Assembly: GCF_031755915.1 (NCBI RefSeq)
Contig: NC_083382.1
Span: forward strand, 28,434,001-28,498,000
Length of the DNA: 64,000 nt
From: Ziziphus jujuba
Taxonomy: Eukaryota > Streptophyta > Magnoliopsida > Rosales > Rhamnaceae
Reading direction: 5' to 3'
The position numbers and the translations under genes were made by a program. The notes beneath the pieces were generated by a model. That model was not told where the DNA came from, searched no databases, and was given only the letters and a program-made list of their open reading frames with translations. This document shows positions 1-11,739 of this stretch, piece after piece (within the stretch, counting starts at the first letter, position 1; the number at the start of each line of letters is the position of its first letter).

Positions 1-549
1 TAACAGTAATTAAAATGAAGAAACCCAACCATCCAATGACCAAAATAGCCTAGGTGGATGGACTGTAGAATACATTAATGAGCATTGTTGACCAGGGTTA
101 TTCGGGTCAATCCGACAACTTTGCCCTGTCGGATTCATCAACTGTCATCTTTGCCTTCGAAAACCAGGACGGTTGGAATGTGCTTGTCAGTCTTTTACAT
201 ATTTTCCCGCGCTGCAGTCCTCATTTAGCCGTTGCTTTAAGAGATGGGAAGTTGAACTGGAACTCTCAAAGCCAGAGTTTGAACATGTTACAAGTTTCCA
301 ACAACCATTTGGTATACCACATCCCTCTCTGGAACCTAACAGATTATTCTTTCAAATATGCAATCCCTCTTATTCATTTCTAAAATAAACATACATAGTC
401 ATTGGTAGCCGAAGAAAATGTACTTCTTATGATTGAACTCCAGCACCCACTTAGAGAATATAAGTAACTTGGAAAAATCCCAAAGTCCCAAAAATTGCAT
501 AAACCACACAACTCGACCCTGCATTCTTCACAGACTTTCTGGAGCGAAG
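1..549 (+). promoter_or_regulatory. 5' flank and putative promoter of the COBL4-like gene
   Basis: No coding sequence is supported here. The short open frames at about 78-388 resemble nothing I know. A TATA-like stretch (gaatataagta, about 454-464) lies roughly 90 bases before the ATG at 550, a normal distance for a plant core promoter. This is inference from position and composition only. Confidence 0.35.
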
Positions 550-2406
550 ATGAGATTTCTCATCTCATCTCTTTTTTTTCTTGTATTGTTTTCTTATGCA
601 GGTAATTAAGCTTTTATTTGTTACATGGATTTTCACTTTGAATCTGTCTATTCAGATTTCTTATACTTGTTTTGTTTCTGTGAAATGCAGCTGCATATGA
701 TCCATTAGATCCAAATGGAAACATAACAATCAAATGGGATATCATATCTTGGACAGCAGATGGCTATGTGGTATATATTTACATATAAGATGAAAATGTT
801 TCTAAATGCTTCATGTTCGTAAATGCTTCATATATATATATATGAAATAGTAGAAATAAAATGATGATGGATATTTTGCAGGCTGCAGTAACGATGAACA
901 ACTTTCAAATGTACCGGCATGTAATGACCCCAGGATGGACCTTGGGATGGTCATGGGCTAAAAAAGAAGTGATATGGTCAATGAACGGGGCTCAAACCAC
1001 TGAGCAAGGTGATTGCTCTAAGTTCAAAGGGAACGTTCCTCATTGTTGCAAGAGGAACCCCACAGTTGTGGACTTGCTTCCCGGTGTCCCTTACAACCAG
1101 CAATTCACAAACTGCTGCAAAGGTGGAGTCTTGGCTGCTTGGGGTCAAGACCCAACAGCCTCTGTCTCTGCCTTCCAGGTGAGTGTTGGCTTAGCAGGCA
1201 CTTCAAACAAGACAGTCAAGCTTCCTAAAAACTTCACCTTGCTTGGTCCGGGACCGGGGTATACATGTGGCAGGGCAAAAATTGTGCCTCCTACCACCTT
1301 TCTGACTCCTGATCGCCGCCGCAAGACTCAGGCTTTAAGTAAGTTCCATTCTCTTCCACGTACAAATTGGGCTATTTAGTTACAAACATGAATATGTCAT
1401 TAAAGGATCAATGCCAATATTTGTGTTTGGTGGTTAAATTTGTAGCCAAATCATGAATAACATCGTAATTACACTAAATGCAGTGACATGGAATGTGACC
1501 TGCACTTATTCACAGCTTCTGGCTAGAAAAAACCCAAGCTGCTGTGTCTCTCTCTCATCCTTCTACAATGACTCAATCACTTCTTGTCCTACCTGTTCTT
1601 GTGGCTGCCAGAACAAGGGGAATTGTGTCAAGTAAGTCCATTAATTCCTCGTATTAATATTTTCTCAAACTTTCGGGTTTTCTCCTATGTATCTTACGAA
1701 GGCATGTTCCTACAGGAGCGACTCCAAACTTCTTAAAATGGTGGGAATACATACCCCAAAGAAAAACAATGCCCCACTGCTCCAGTGCACACATCACATG
1801 TGCCCGATCCGGGTTCACTGGCATGTCAAGGTCAACTACAAAGACTACTGGCGTGTGAAGATCTCCATTACAAACTTCAACTATCGTCTAAACCATACCC
1901 TTTGGACCCTGGTTGTGCAGCATCCTAATCTTAACAATGTCACACAGGTTTTCAGCTTCGATTACAAGCCTCTTGTTCCCTACGGGTCTATAAGTGAGCT
2001 CCTCATTTTTGTATTTTCATTTCTTTCATTTATTTTGGTATTTTCATTTCTTTCACTTTCTGAACTTGTTTCAAACGAGAAAAATAGCATAAAAAAGTAA
2101 TGGAATTCTACGTATGCAGATGATACAGGTATGTTCTATGGAATGAAGTTCTACAACGACTTATTAATGGAAGCTGGGCCATTCGGGAACGTTCAGTCAG
2201 AGGTTCTTCTCCGAAAGGACATGAACACCTTTACTTTGAAGCAGGGATGGGCATTTCCTCGCAGAGTTTACTTCAATGGCGATGAATGCGAGTTGCCCCC
2301 ACCTGATGCATACCCTTACCTGCCCAATTCTGCTCATCATTATAATTTACTTTCCTTCACAAATTTTATGTCGTCATTGCTTTTCATCCTTATTGTTATT
2401 CATTGA
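550..2406 (+). CDS. COBL4: COBRA-like GPI-anchored protein, COBL4 (IRREGULAR XYLEM 6) type
   Basis: Six exons: 550-601, 691-770, 882-1338, 1484-1631, 1716-1993 and 2120-2406, all GT-AG, giving 433 aa. COBRA-family proteins sit on the outer plasma membrane and wall and guide cellulose deposition; the COBL4 clade serves secondary walls (family knowledge). Residues 1-17 form a hydrophobic signal peptide, followed by AYDPLDPNGNITIKWD, the start of the COBRA domain. The cysteine-rich CCVS motif is at 216-219, within a run of spaced cysteines. The C-terminus has a small-residue stretch (N408/S409 are candidate omega sites) and a hydrophobic tail ending ILIVIH, typical of GPI attachment. The first exon is short and unambiguous. 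Start and LPNSA-type tail match COBL4 as I remember it more closely than COBRA. Coding phase is open throughout. Confidence 0.93.
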
Positions 2407-3151
2407 TTGGTTGCCTAGAATTGGAATTCCTTTTAAGTGCCTAAAAATTTTGAAAGCTAGCCAGCCATACCTCGCCATGAAAACAGATCGTACAAACACT
2501 TATGACATTATTTTTCGAAAGAACAAGAACCAAAGGTTGTGAATAGATAGATTAAACAAATATGGACTCGCAATCCATTAGAACTTTCATGGTTTCTTGT
2601 GCTGTAATGTTATAATAAGTACTTAATCTGTTTCCTCTTCTAAACTAGGGAGAGATTCAAAGACTGATATATTGTTATTATAAACTTTTGAGACACTTAC
2701 ACAAATCAAATATATATTTTTTCTTTTCAATTTCTTGAATCACAATTTCCAATTTGACATATTGAATCAAGTAAATTGCTTATCTAGAAAATGGGAATAG
2801 GAGAGAACAAAGAACCATCAGACCCATGAAAGAATTCAAATTCCTTGTTGATCATCCTTGTCTTTTATTACAATATGATTACAAAATGTACGTTGTAATT
2901 GCATGGAATTGGATAGATGAATATATACACATACCAAACAACAGCTATAAGTTACAAAATGGCATTAGAGTTCATCCATCCATATACTCTATAGAGAAAA
3001 CGAACAGCAGCAGTGCACCTGAACCCCCACTTGATTTCTTGCTTCGAATCACCAAAAATGCATGAAAAACTTCTCAAGTGACTTGTATAAAGTACTATTT
3101 GGGTCAACTATCTGATCGAGAGTATTAGAGAATTGTAGTTCCAAGTTTAAT
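2407..3151. other. Intergenic spacer between convergent COBRA-like genes
   Basis: This 745-base stretch separates the stop codons of the two tail-to-tail COBRA-like genes and must hold both 3' UTRs and polyadenylation regions. No gene, RNA or mobile element is recognisable. A short open frame at 2826-3065 has no known similarity. Confidence 0.6.
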
Positions 3152-4754
3152 TTAAGCATAAGCATAGAGGAATCCCAGTGTTGACAGAACAGTCAAGATT
3201 AGCTTACCCAGGGAGGTAAGTTGATGGGAAGCAGCATTTGGCAACCATGGATAGGCATCGGGTGGTGGCATGACACAGTTATCACCATTGAAATAGATTC
3301 TCCGAGGAAAAGCCCAACCCTTAGCAAAACTGAAAGTCGCTTTGTCCTTCTGGAAAAGTATTTCCGACTGTACATTACCAGTGGGTCCAGCGTGCATGAG
3401 CAAGTCATTATAGAAGTTTAATCCCCATAGCATGGCAGTATCATCTGATACAACGAAATAAATGTAATTAAAATATTGAATAATCAATGTCCATCATCAG
3501 TATCCATTCCTGGCTAAGGAATTTGACATAGTGTAAAAAAACATAAAAACAAATTAGAGAACAGAACAAGTGAAAGGATAAACTTAATTAGAGAACAGAA
3601 CAAGTGAAAGGATAAACTTAATTAGAGAACAGAACAAGTGAAAGGATAAACTTACTTATTGCTCCATAAGGAGTTAGTGGCTTGTAGTTAAAACTGAAAA
3701 TCTCGGTCACATTGTCAAAGTTCGGATGTTGGACAACTAGGTTCCATGCTGAGTAATTCATCCTGTAATTGAAGTTGGTAATTGTGACCTTTACACGCCA
3801 GTATTCCTTGTAGTTTAGTTTCACATGCCAGTGAACTCTGATTGGGCACATATGGTTTGTGCAACGTACCAGAGGTGTATTGCTATTCTTTCCAGAGCTT
3901 GAGACGACAGAAGCTAAATATGGTGACTCCGGACTGTAAACCATTGGAGATGAAAGTATGTAAAGGAAATGTATAAGAAATAGTACTTAGAAGAAACGGA
4001 TATTGTTCTTAATACTCACTCTACACAGCTGCCAGGCTCAGTCATGTTTCTTTGGCAGCCACATGAACATGCTGGACAGGGCACTATTGTGTCATTGTAG
4101 AAAGATGAAAGAGAGACACAGCAAGTTGGTGCTTTATTAGCCAGAAATTGTGAATATGTACATGTAACATTCCATGTCACTGCCACAAAAGAGAGCTAGA
4201 TTAGACCAAAACATCTTAGAAGGTACTTAGCTAAATTATTTTGTAGAGGGAGATGAGGATCTCTTCCCAGATTTTTTCATGAATTAATGATAATCAAAGT
4301 CTGGTATTTCTTCAATAATGACAACCAATATTTGTTATTGCTATTTCCCATCTGCCTTCTACAGAATACTTGTTTGGACAAGGAAAAAAAAATCATATAA
4401 AGCAAATCAGACAATAGTAATAACCCGATGTCATCTCTAGAGTGGACATTTCTTTGGAGGTTGTTTGGTTTATTGAACTGGAAAACAAATTCCAATAAAC
4501 AAGTATTAAACACAATTATAAGCATTTTCAACTTACTCAAAGCTTGTGTGGCTCTCCTTTTATCTGCTGATAAGAATCTACTAGGCTTGACAATTCTTGC
4601 CTTTCCACAACTATAACCAGGCCCTGGGGCATTGAGAGTGAAGTTCTTAGGTGCTCTGACAGTTTTGTTTGAAGTTCCTGCTGCACCAACACTTAGCTGG
4701 AATGAGCCTGCTGCATTGGCTGGATCTTGGATCCATGAGCTAAGTACTCCACCT

Positions 4755-4792
<38 letters not shown>

Positions 4793-7453
4793 TGGCATCA
4801 AATCAACAATTGTTGGGGTCTTCTTACAGCTATGCGGGATAGTTGTTTTATATTTTGAACAGTCTCCTTGCTCTGTGGCCTGGCCTCCCACCATGCTCCA
4901 TATAACCTCCTTCTTTGCCCATGTCCATCCAAGTGACCAACCTGGTGCTTGGATGTGCCGATATTGCTGGAAGTTAAAAAGTGTAACAACAGCCTGTCCA
5001 TGCAATAAGGAAGCTGATTAGACATTAAACCATTACATGGTAAAAAGTAAGTGAATTCAGAGAAAGAAAGACTACCACTGGCCAAAACAGATTCTTCACA
5101 ATTTTAAGTATTGATTTGTTTCTAAACTAAATAATTCTCCTAACTCTCATTTTGTGAATGAATTATTTCCTTAAGGGACTAAAGTCTTAAAAGTACTCAA
5201 CCTACAAAAAGCTTCAATGTTCTTGATTGCAAGCATGTGCCAATAAGAAAATAAAGCTAATCCAGTAAAAATAAGCATGGCAATATAAGTTTTGTTTGGT
5301 TAGACAGAAAATACAATTGGAAGCTTGAAAACAGTTCAAATGCAAGATTTGAAACTCAGAACCAGGTTCTGTTTTAGTCATATTTATAGCATGCTTCTGC
5401 TTGCTTCACTGGTCATATTATACCATACATGCAACATTTCTTTTCTGACTGAGCAAATGCAACAACATAATTAATATTAAGGACAAGCAACGAAATATGA
5501 GATGATATAGCAAGAAAACACTTATTTTCCATTATCAAATGTTCTTAATGAAATAATACTTACAACATAGCCATCAGGAGTCCAGCTAATAATATCCCAT
5601 TTGATTGTGATATTTCCATTTGGGTCAAGTGCATCATAGGCCCCTGGACAAAAAGAAACATATAAACTTTTAACACCTTTTGTATAGATAATGAACATTT
5701 GATCACTCACAGGACAAGAAGAAGAAAAGAAAGAAAAATAAGAAGAAGAAGAGAGTTTGCGCTTCTAATGGCTAATTGAATTTGATTTTGCAAAGGATTT
5801 GAATTCGGAGCTTTCTTTTCAAAATCAGAAAAGACAAAATAAACCAACTTGTAGCACTTATAAAGATCAATGCAGAATTTTTTGGTTATCCAAAGCTTGT
5901 AAAGAAGAGAAAGTCTTGATTACTCATTTAAATTTCTTCCTTTTAAGGATTTGCATTATTTCTAATCATGCAAAAATAGACTCCCTATATAAACTCTGCA
6001 TGCTGTTAGACACAAGCTTGATATACATAATAAACCCACATCCTAATAGCTTACTCTTTTGAGATCTGTGGTAATTTAACATGGTATCAGAGCTTAAAAT
6101 CCTAAAAATCTAGATTCAAATCCTACCATTGTCATATTACCTTACCACCCCGTTTAAAGAGTTGACACTTGTGAGGACCAAAATAAACTATAAGTGATAA
6201 ATGGACACTGTTATATTACCACCCATTTAAAAAATTTACACTATTACCATCTATTTAAGAATTGACATTTGTAGAGACTAAAATGACCTATCTGTTTAAA
6301 GAATTGACATTTATAAGGACCAAAATGGCCTACAAGTGAAAAATTGTCCATTATCAATTTTTGTTTCCACAATGCTAAATGCAAAAACCATTAAGACAAA
6401 AGCAGAGCTCCATTCATTTTATTGTATGATACCCAAAAACAAAAGCAGAGCTCCATTCATTTTGTATGGTACCAAAAACATAGAAAAATTATAACTCATT
6501 TGGCATCCATTATTAGTTTTTGCTCCCACGAATTATTAACAATGCTAAATACAAAAACCATTAAGACAAAAAGAGGCTCCATTCATTTTGTATGGTACCC
6601 AAAACATAGAAAAACTGTAACTCAAAAAAAGGTCGCGATAAAAATGTAAAACTGTTTCTAGGAAGGCATCTTGTACAGATATTATATAACTTTTGAAAAT
6701 TTCTTTTCTCCTGCAATACAAAACACCATTAGTGCTTACAAATTGTCCATTATTAGTTTTTGTTTCCACAAATTATTAACAATGCTAAACGCAAAACCAT
6801 AAAGACAAAAACAGAGCCCCATGTATGCACACCCACACAACAATAGAATACCTCATTAGAAGCATTTGTATACTTAAAAAATCAAAAAGTTGGTAAAACC
6901 CACAAATTACTAACAATGCTAAACGCAGAAACCATTAAGACAAAAGCAGAGCTCCATCCATTTTGCATGCTGCATTCAATTTGTATAGTACCCAAAAATA
7001 TAAAAAAAGGAAGGCTATTTTTTTTTTTTTTTGGGACATAAAACGAAATATAATCATACCAAAAGAGACCAAAAGATGATAAAAAGCTTGAACATTGCAA
7101 TGGATAAAGAAAAGAAAAATCCATTTTATCTAGTTTATCAAACCTAAAAACCGAAAGTTTGCGAAATTTTACAAACACAATCCAAGTGGTCAAATACACA
7201 TTCACACAACAATAGAATACCTCAACATTAAATGTGAGTACCTCAACATTAAATGCATTTGTATGCTTAAAAAATCAAAAAGTTGGTAAAACTCAGGAAG
7301 AAAAAAATAAGCAAGTAAAATTTTTCGTAACTGGGAAAAGATTGAATAAGAAAGAGAAAGACTTTGCCAACCTGTTGAAGTGAAGCAGGTGAAAGAAAGA
7401 AAAAAAGCAAGAAAAATAGCATATCCCATCATGGGTTGGAGAAGAGACCCCAT
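3152..7453 (-). CDS. COB: COBRA-like GPI-anchored protein, COBRA/COBL1/COBL2 clade
   Basis: Six exons on the minus strand: 7453-7372, 5643-5564, 4993-4537, 4179-4020, 3933-3656 and 3444-3152, giving 449 aa. Exons 2, 3 and 5 have exactly the lengths of those in the neighbouring COBL4-like gene (80, 457, 278). Exon 1 encodes a signal peptide ending CFTSTG and joins in phase to AYDALDPNG in exon 2; COBRA clade proteins have a very similar junction (FTSTEAYDALDP). An alternative in-frame ATG lies at 7465. The CCVS motif is at 226-229. The C-terminus (LPNAASHQ then a hydrophobic tail) fits GPI anchoring, with N422 a likely omega site. The expected role is oriented cellulose deposition in expanding cells. 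Intron 1 is about 1.7 kb and full of repeats. Clade assignment is by eye. Confidence 0.9.
3552..3656. repeat. 35-bp minisatellite, three copies, at a splice donor
   Basis: Three near-perfect 35-bp units (aattagagaacagaacaagt and 15 more bases) run head to tail at 3552-3586, 3587-3621 and 3622-3656. They fill the 5' end of intron 5 of the COBRA gene on the minus strand, and the last unit runs into the exon-intron border, so the donor GTAAGT is a variant of the repeat edge. Confidence 0.9.
6070..6360. repeat. Degenerate repeats after a tRNA-iMet-like PBS or SINE-like motif
   Basis: This lies in intron 1 of the COBRA gene. The motif tggtatcagagc at about 6082-6093 is identical to the primer binding site used by many plant LTR elements (complement of initiator tRNA-Met). 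About 20 bases on, agattcaaatccta resembles a Pol III B box. Degenerate units containing ttgacatttgtaaggacca and taccaccca follow four times or so. It is an old SINE or retroelement remnant; which one cannot be decided by eye. Confidence 0.45.
6365..7300. repeat. Degenerate direct repeats filling COBRA intron 1
   Basis: Units beginning aatgctaaa(t/c)gcaaaaacc and continuing aagacaaaagcagagctcca recur at about 6371, 6541, 6781 and 6917. A second unit, acaacaatagaatacctc followed by aaatcaaaaagttggtaaaa, is at about 6838-6900 and 7206-7290. The spacing (130-240 bp) and similarity indicate successive local duplications. No coding content. Confidence 0.7.
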
Positions 7454-10400
7454 TTCCTGCAACAAAGTTGTCTTCTTTTTCTGAAATGTTTGTGTTCTCG
7501 GATTATCACAGAATCTCTCTAGGAAAGAAACTTTGTAAGAGAGAAATAAAAAAGAAAAAGAAAGAAGAACGCGGAAACTGACAAACTCGCTTTCTACTCA
7601 CAGAGACAGAGCCAGCCAGTTTAAGGCATTATGTGTGGACTTTGTTTCAAGCCAATAGTAAATTTCCAATAACTAATAATGACATGCTGCACGCAAAGGC
7701 AAATTATCAATGAATTATTGGTTAAATGTGTATTCTAAATTTTCATTAATTTAGCGGGTAAAAGGGGTTAATATTTTACGGTTCAGATTGAACGTGTAAC
7801 AGTTGTTGATGATCGGAAATGAAGGTGATTTTGGCGTTTTCTAGAAGCTACCAAAAAAAAAAAAAGTAGTGCGCGTTTGTTTGATCAGGGCATTGGGAAG
7901 CACTTCCTACAAAACGCATGCTCTTCTTTTTGACTCTTTTCTGCAATGCGACACGTATTCATATCACTCACCAAATAATAAAATATAAATAAAAATTTTA
8001 TGAAAAATTTGCATTTACATTGTGAGGTGATGGAAAAGCAATTGTTTTTTGGCGTACCAAATGAGTGATTTTTGATAAATTTTCACAGCCATAACTACTA
8101 GAAACGGTAATATACAAAACATGTACATATAAATTTATCACATATTTTACATGGATAACTTGGAAATGCATGCACGAATCTATATCTTTAATTGGTTGTT
8201 TTTCTAAATATATTTATATCCTGACCTCATATAAAATATTCATTAGGAACTCAACCATGCTCTAGAAGCCACCATAAGGATTAAAATTAAATCTCAACTA
8301 AAATTCTAATTAGTGTTTATCACAACAGGCTAGTAGAAAAACTATTGTTTTCTTTAACCATTTAGCATTCTAATTCTTATATTCCGAATATAATTAAAGG
8401 GTAGTCTTAATGTTTTTTTGTCAGGTTAGGTAGAAGAACCTTTCTCTGAGAAAGGTTATTGTCCCACAAAAACCTGTTTGGATGAACCCTAATTCTAGGT
8501 CTCAATCCCAGGTTAAAGCTAATGGTATTAATCAAATTATAAAATAAAATAAAAAATGCACTTTGTCTATTTACTCTCTTATTCTTTTCAAACCAAAAAA
8601 AAAAAAAAAAAATCTATTTACTCGCTTGTTCATGGTATTTAATATTTATAGCTGAAAGTCAAAGCATTTACATCTATTGATTAATTATTACTTCATATTT
8701 CTATGTGTTTGGCTATTTCTTTCAAGACTTGGAAAAATTCTCGCTATTTGAATAATTAAATAATAACATGACAAGGACCTTCTAAATCTTTAATTTCTTC
8801 AAGCAACAAAAAGGCAAAGAATTTTCAAATAAAATATTGGAAAGTATGTAACATCCGATTAAGTGGTTTCATTTATTCCAAATATGAAATGACAGGGCAA
8901 TGACAGTAGGCAGACAGCTCATTCGTGACACGTGTACGCTTCTGAGTTTTTGCAAACTCGAAATCCGCGTGCCGTGTCCAAATGTCCTTCTGTGATTGGT
9001 CATCTTTTTGGTGCAATGCCGGTCAAAACGTGTGCGTGTAGGACGCTCCCATGCACGTGCAGACCAACGATGTCACAACTCGTTTTTATAATTCTTCTTC
9101 CCCTCTTATACGCAATACTAAACCATTATTCTTGTTGTCCTGTTTTTCATGTGCATAAAAGATTCACATAATTTAAAATACAATCTTTATAAATATATAA
9201 AATCAATATACTCTAACCGGTGTAAATACAATCAATAAACATATAAACTCAAAATTTTTTTTTAATATTTTAGACTAGAAATTAATAGAAAGTGAGAGTA
9301 TGTTGTCAATAAGGCTAGCTAATTTCATATACTAGCCATTTTTGGGCATATTTTTGTATAGCTGGCAGGCCTAACTTTCCAAATGGCATGCATTTGAATG
9401 GTCTCTCACCATAACACTCATTTCTTTCAAATATGTTTGGCTATTATTTATAATAGCCGCACTTTAGGCTTTGGTTTATCCATTATCAAGTGTCTAAAAA
9501 AATAATTATTTTCCAAATAAAAAAACTATTAAGGATACATATATATATATATATATATATATTTATTGTACGTGCCAAATTTAGCTAGCTATTTGCCTTC
9601 TTAAATTAATTGATTTAGAAGACAACTGGCTGTAGATGGCTATGAAAATTTCAACATATATATTTATTTACTTATTTAATTTGTCGCAACGGTTAGCCTG
9701 TTTTCTTTTTTGGTGGCTCATGCAGGTTGTCCTTTTGTAGATGTGATTAATGGATCCAAATCTTGTGTCATGCCATTTAGACAATACCATCTCATACAAA
9801 AATATTAATAAAATATTAAAAAACTAAGCAAAATAAAATAATTATTTTTTAAAATGATGTGAGATTTTATCTTGGTTGAATATAAATGAAAGCAAAAGAT
9901 TTCCATCCATAATTAATAAATTAATGGCCAAAGAGTTTAGTTAATTTTCAATTCGACAATTAATACGTTAGGAATGGGGGAAGGGACTGCATTCCTGGTC
10001 AAATGCAAAAGACTCCGGCTGTAAATAGCCATCATTTTAAGCATTAACATATTATTTTAATTTCCAATGGACTGTTTTAATTTATTCATTCACTAACACT
10101 GTTTCAAAAAAAAATTTATTTATTATTTGCTAGCTCTAACTATTGAAGTAATTATTTATTAATTGCTAGCTCTTACTATTGAAGTGGTTTATAGTAAATA
10201 AGGTTTCAACTATTCTCATTGATAGTTTGCTGTGGAAATGTGCAAAAGCATATTTATGTTGGGTCATACCCTTCAAACTCAACTTGCCAATACTTCCAAT
10301 GAAAACTGAAAAATTAAAGCATTAAAATTCATGCCCTTTTTGTGCTCTTTGTATATTGTCATTAATTTGTCAATACCTGCTCCCATAAGCGCCGTATGAT

Positions 10401-11739
10401 AATGGTAATGATCTTGTGCTTTTTCTAAATTTGATGTCTAATAAAGTTATCTGACTTTTTATTTTTATTTTTATTTTTTCAATTAATCATCTCCTTAATG
10501 GAATCTTAAACTTGAAAAGAACTTCACATATACATGTTATACCTTGATTACAAGTAATCATTAGAGATTGAAGACTTAAAAAGATATGAAACGAAAAAAT
10601 CCATGCTAATATCAAAATATTATCGAAGTCCATATATTTTCCTATATCATCATAAAGCACATCAATTGCGGCTGTTGAAACAGTGGTTTGTAAGGATTTC
10701 ATAATTGTGATTATAAATCGTGTTTTCCATAAATAATTATTATTACCAACCAAATGTTAGGGATTTGGTTCCCAAAACCATATCATTAATCCCTATAAAA
10801 CTGTTTTTTGGATAAAATCTCTAAACATTGTTTGAATGTAAGTAATCGGTGTGCACCTAAATATAAAAAATTACTGTTTTATCACGGATATATCAACCTT
10901 CTAATATTTATATATATATAAAATAAAAACTTCTAATACATATTTTCATTGCTAATAATACATATTATATAATAATGAAAAAGGAAATCATACTTTTCAA
11001 AAATTCAACGAGCTCTAACCCGTTTTTCAAGTGTTAAAGAGTTAAAAATATTCTTTGGTATAATATAAATTGAAACCTCTATATTTTGAATTGTTTTTTT
11101 TGGTGAATATATTAGTTTTTTGGAGATGGAAAAGGAATAATGAATTAGTACATGAAAAAAAATATTACCCACTCTTTGGCCGTCTTTTCAATGGACCTTT
11201 GAAGAAATAACATAATTGAGCCGATAACTTACAAGAAAAAAAAAAAAAAAAAAAAGCATAATTAAGCTGGTTTTTCATAAAGGAAGGAACAACTATATAC
11301 CCACGAGTCTCTTATTTATAGGCTGCCAATATTATACAAAAAAAACGCGGCTGTAGAGGATACTGCCCTCAAAGAAGGACTTCATTTGCGGCAAAGAAGT
11401 GCAACAAGTAGACGCGTCGACTGCGCCGAGCGATTCGGAGCTCTTCATTGAAATAATAAAATACAAAAAAAAAAGCCGAAAAATAATAGAATTTTATTTA
11501 TTTATTATTATTATTTTCATAGCATTGAGTTAATTTGGCTCCAAGCGATCTCGAGCTTCCGAAACCGGAAAGCTGAAAAAAAAAAAGAAAAAAAGAAAAA
11601 AAAAGCGACGCCGATTCCCGAGATTTAGGAAATTTCTGGTTTCCGAGAAAAATGCATTCTTGAATTTTCTTACAAGAAATCGGTTTTTTGTTTTCTTTTT
11701 TTTTTTTTATCGGATTGAGTATAGACTAAAGAGGAGACA
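7454..11739. other. Intergenic region between divergent COBRA and carrier genes
   Basis: About 4.3 kb with no convincing gene. The first 170 bases hold the likely COBRA 5' UTR (purine-rich on +). The rest is strongly AT-rich, with an (AT)n microsatellite near 9538-9562 and several poly-A runs. A GC-richer patch at 8921-9065 contains two CACGTG G-boxes. The right end (about 11310-11739) has a TATA-like sequence (ttatttatagg, about 11311) and should be the promoter and 5' UTR of the carrier gene. Confidence 0.55.
8921..9065. promoter_or_regulatory. GC-rich patch with two G-boxes and an inverted CCAAT
   Basis: Two perfect CACGTG cores (8929-8934 and 9054-9059) bracket a GC-richer 130-base segment that also has gattggtc (inverted CCAAT), in otherwise AT-rich DNA. 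It lies about 1.5 kb upstream of the COBRA start and 2.7 kb upstream of the carrier. G-boxes bind bZIP and bHLH factors (known); enhancer function is inferred. Confidence 0.35.

Noticed and set aside
78..388. Two overlapping frames of 71-101 codons upstream of COBL4
   Set aside because: No recognisable domain, no supporting signals, and they sit in the promoter region.
5700..5800. Leucine/phenylalanine-rich reading before COBRA exon 2 as the signal peptide
   Set aside because: No ATG in the frame that joins exon 2; a correct signal-peptide exon lies at 7453-7372.
6082..6093. tggtatcagagc as evidence of a full LTR retrotransposon in COBRA intron 1
   Set aside because: No LTR pair or polypurine tract was found around it; kept only as a repeat remnant.
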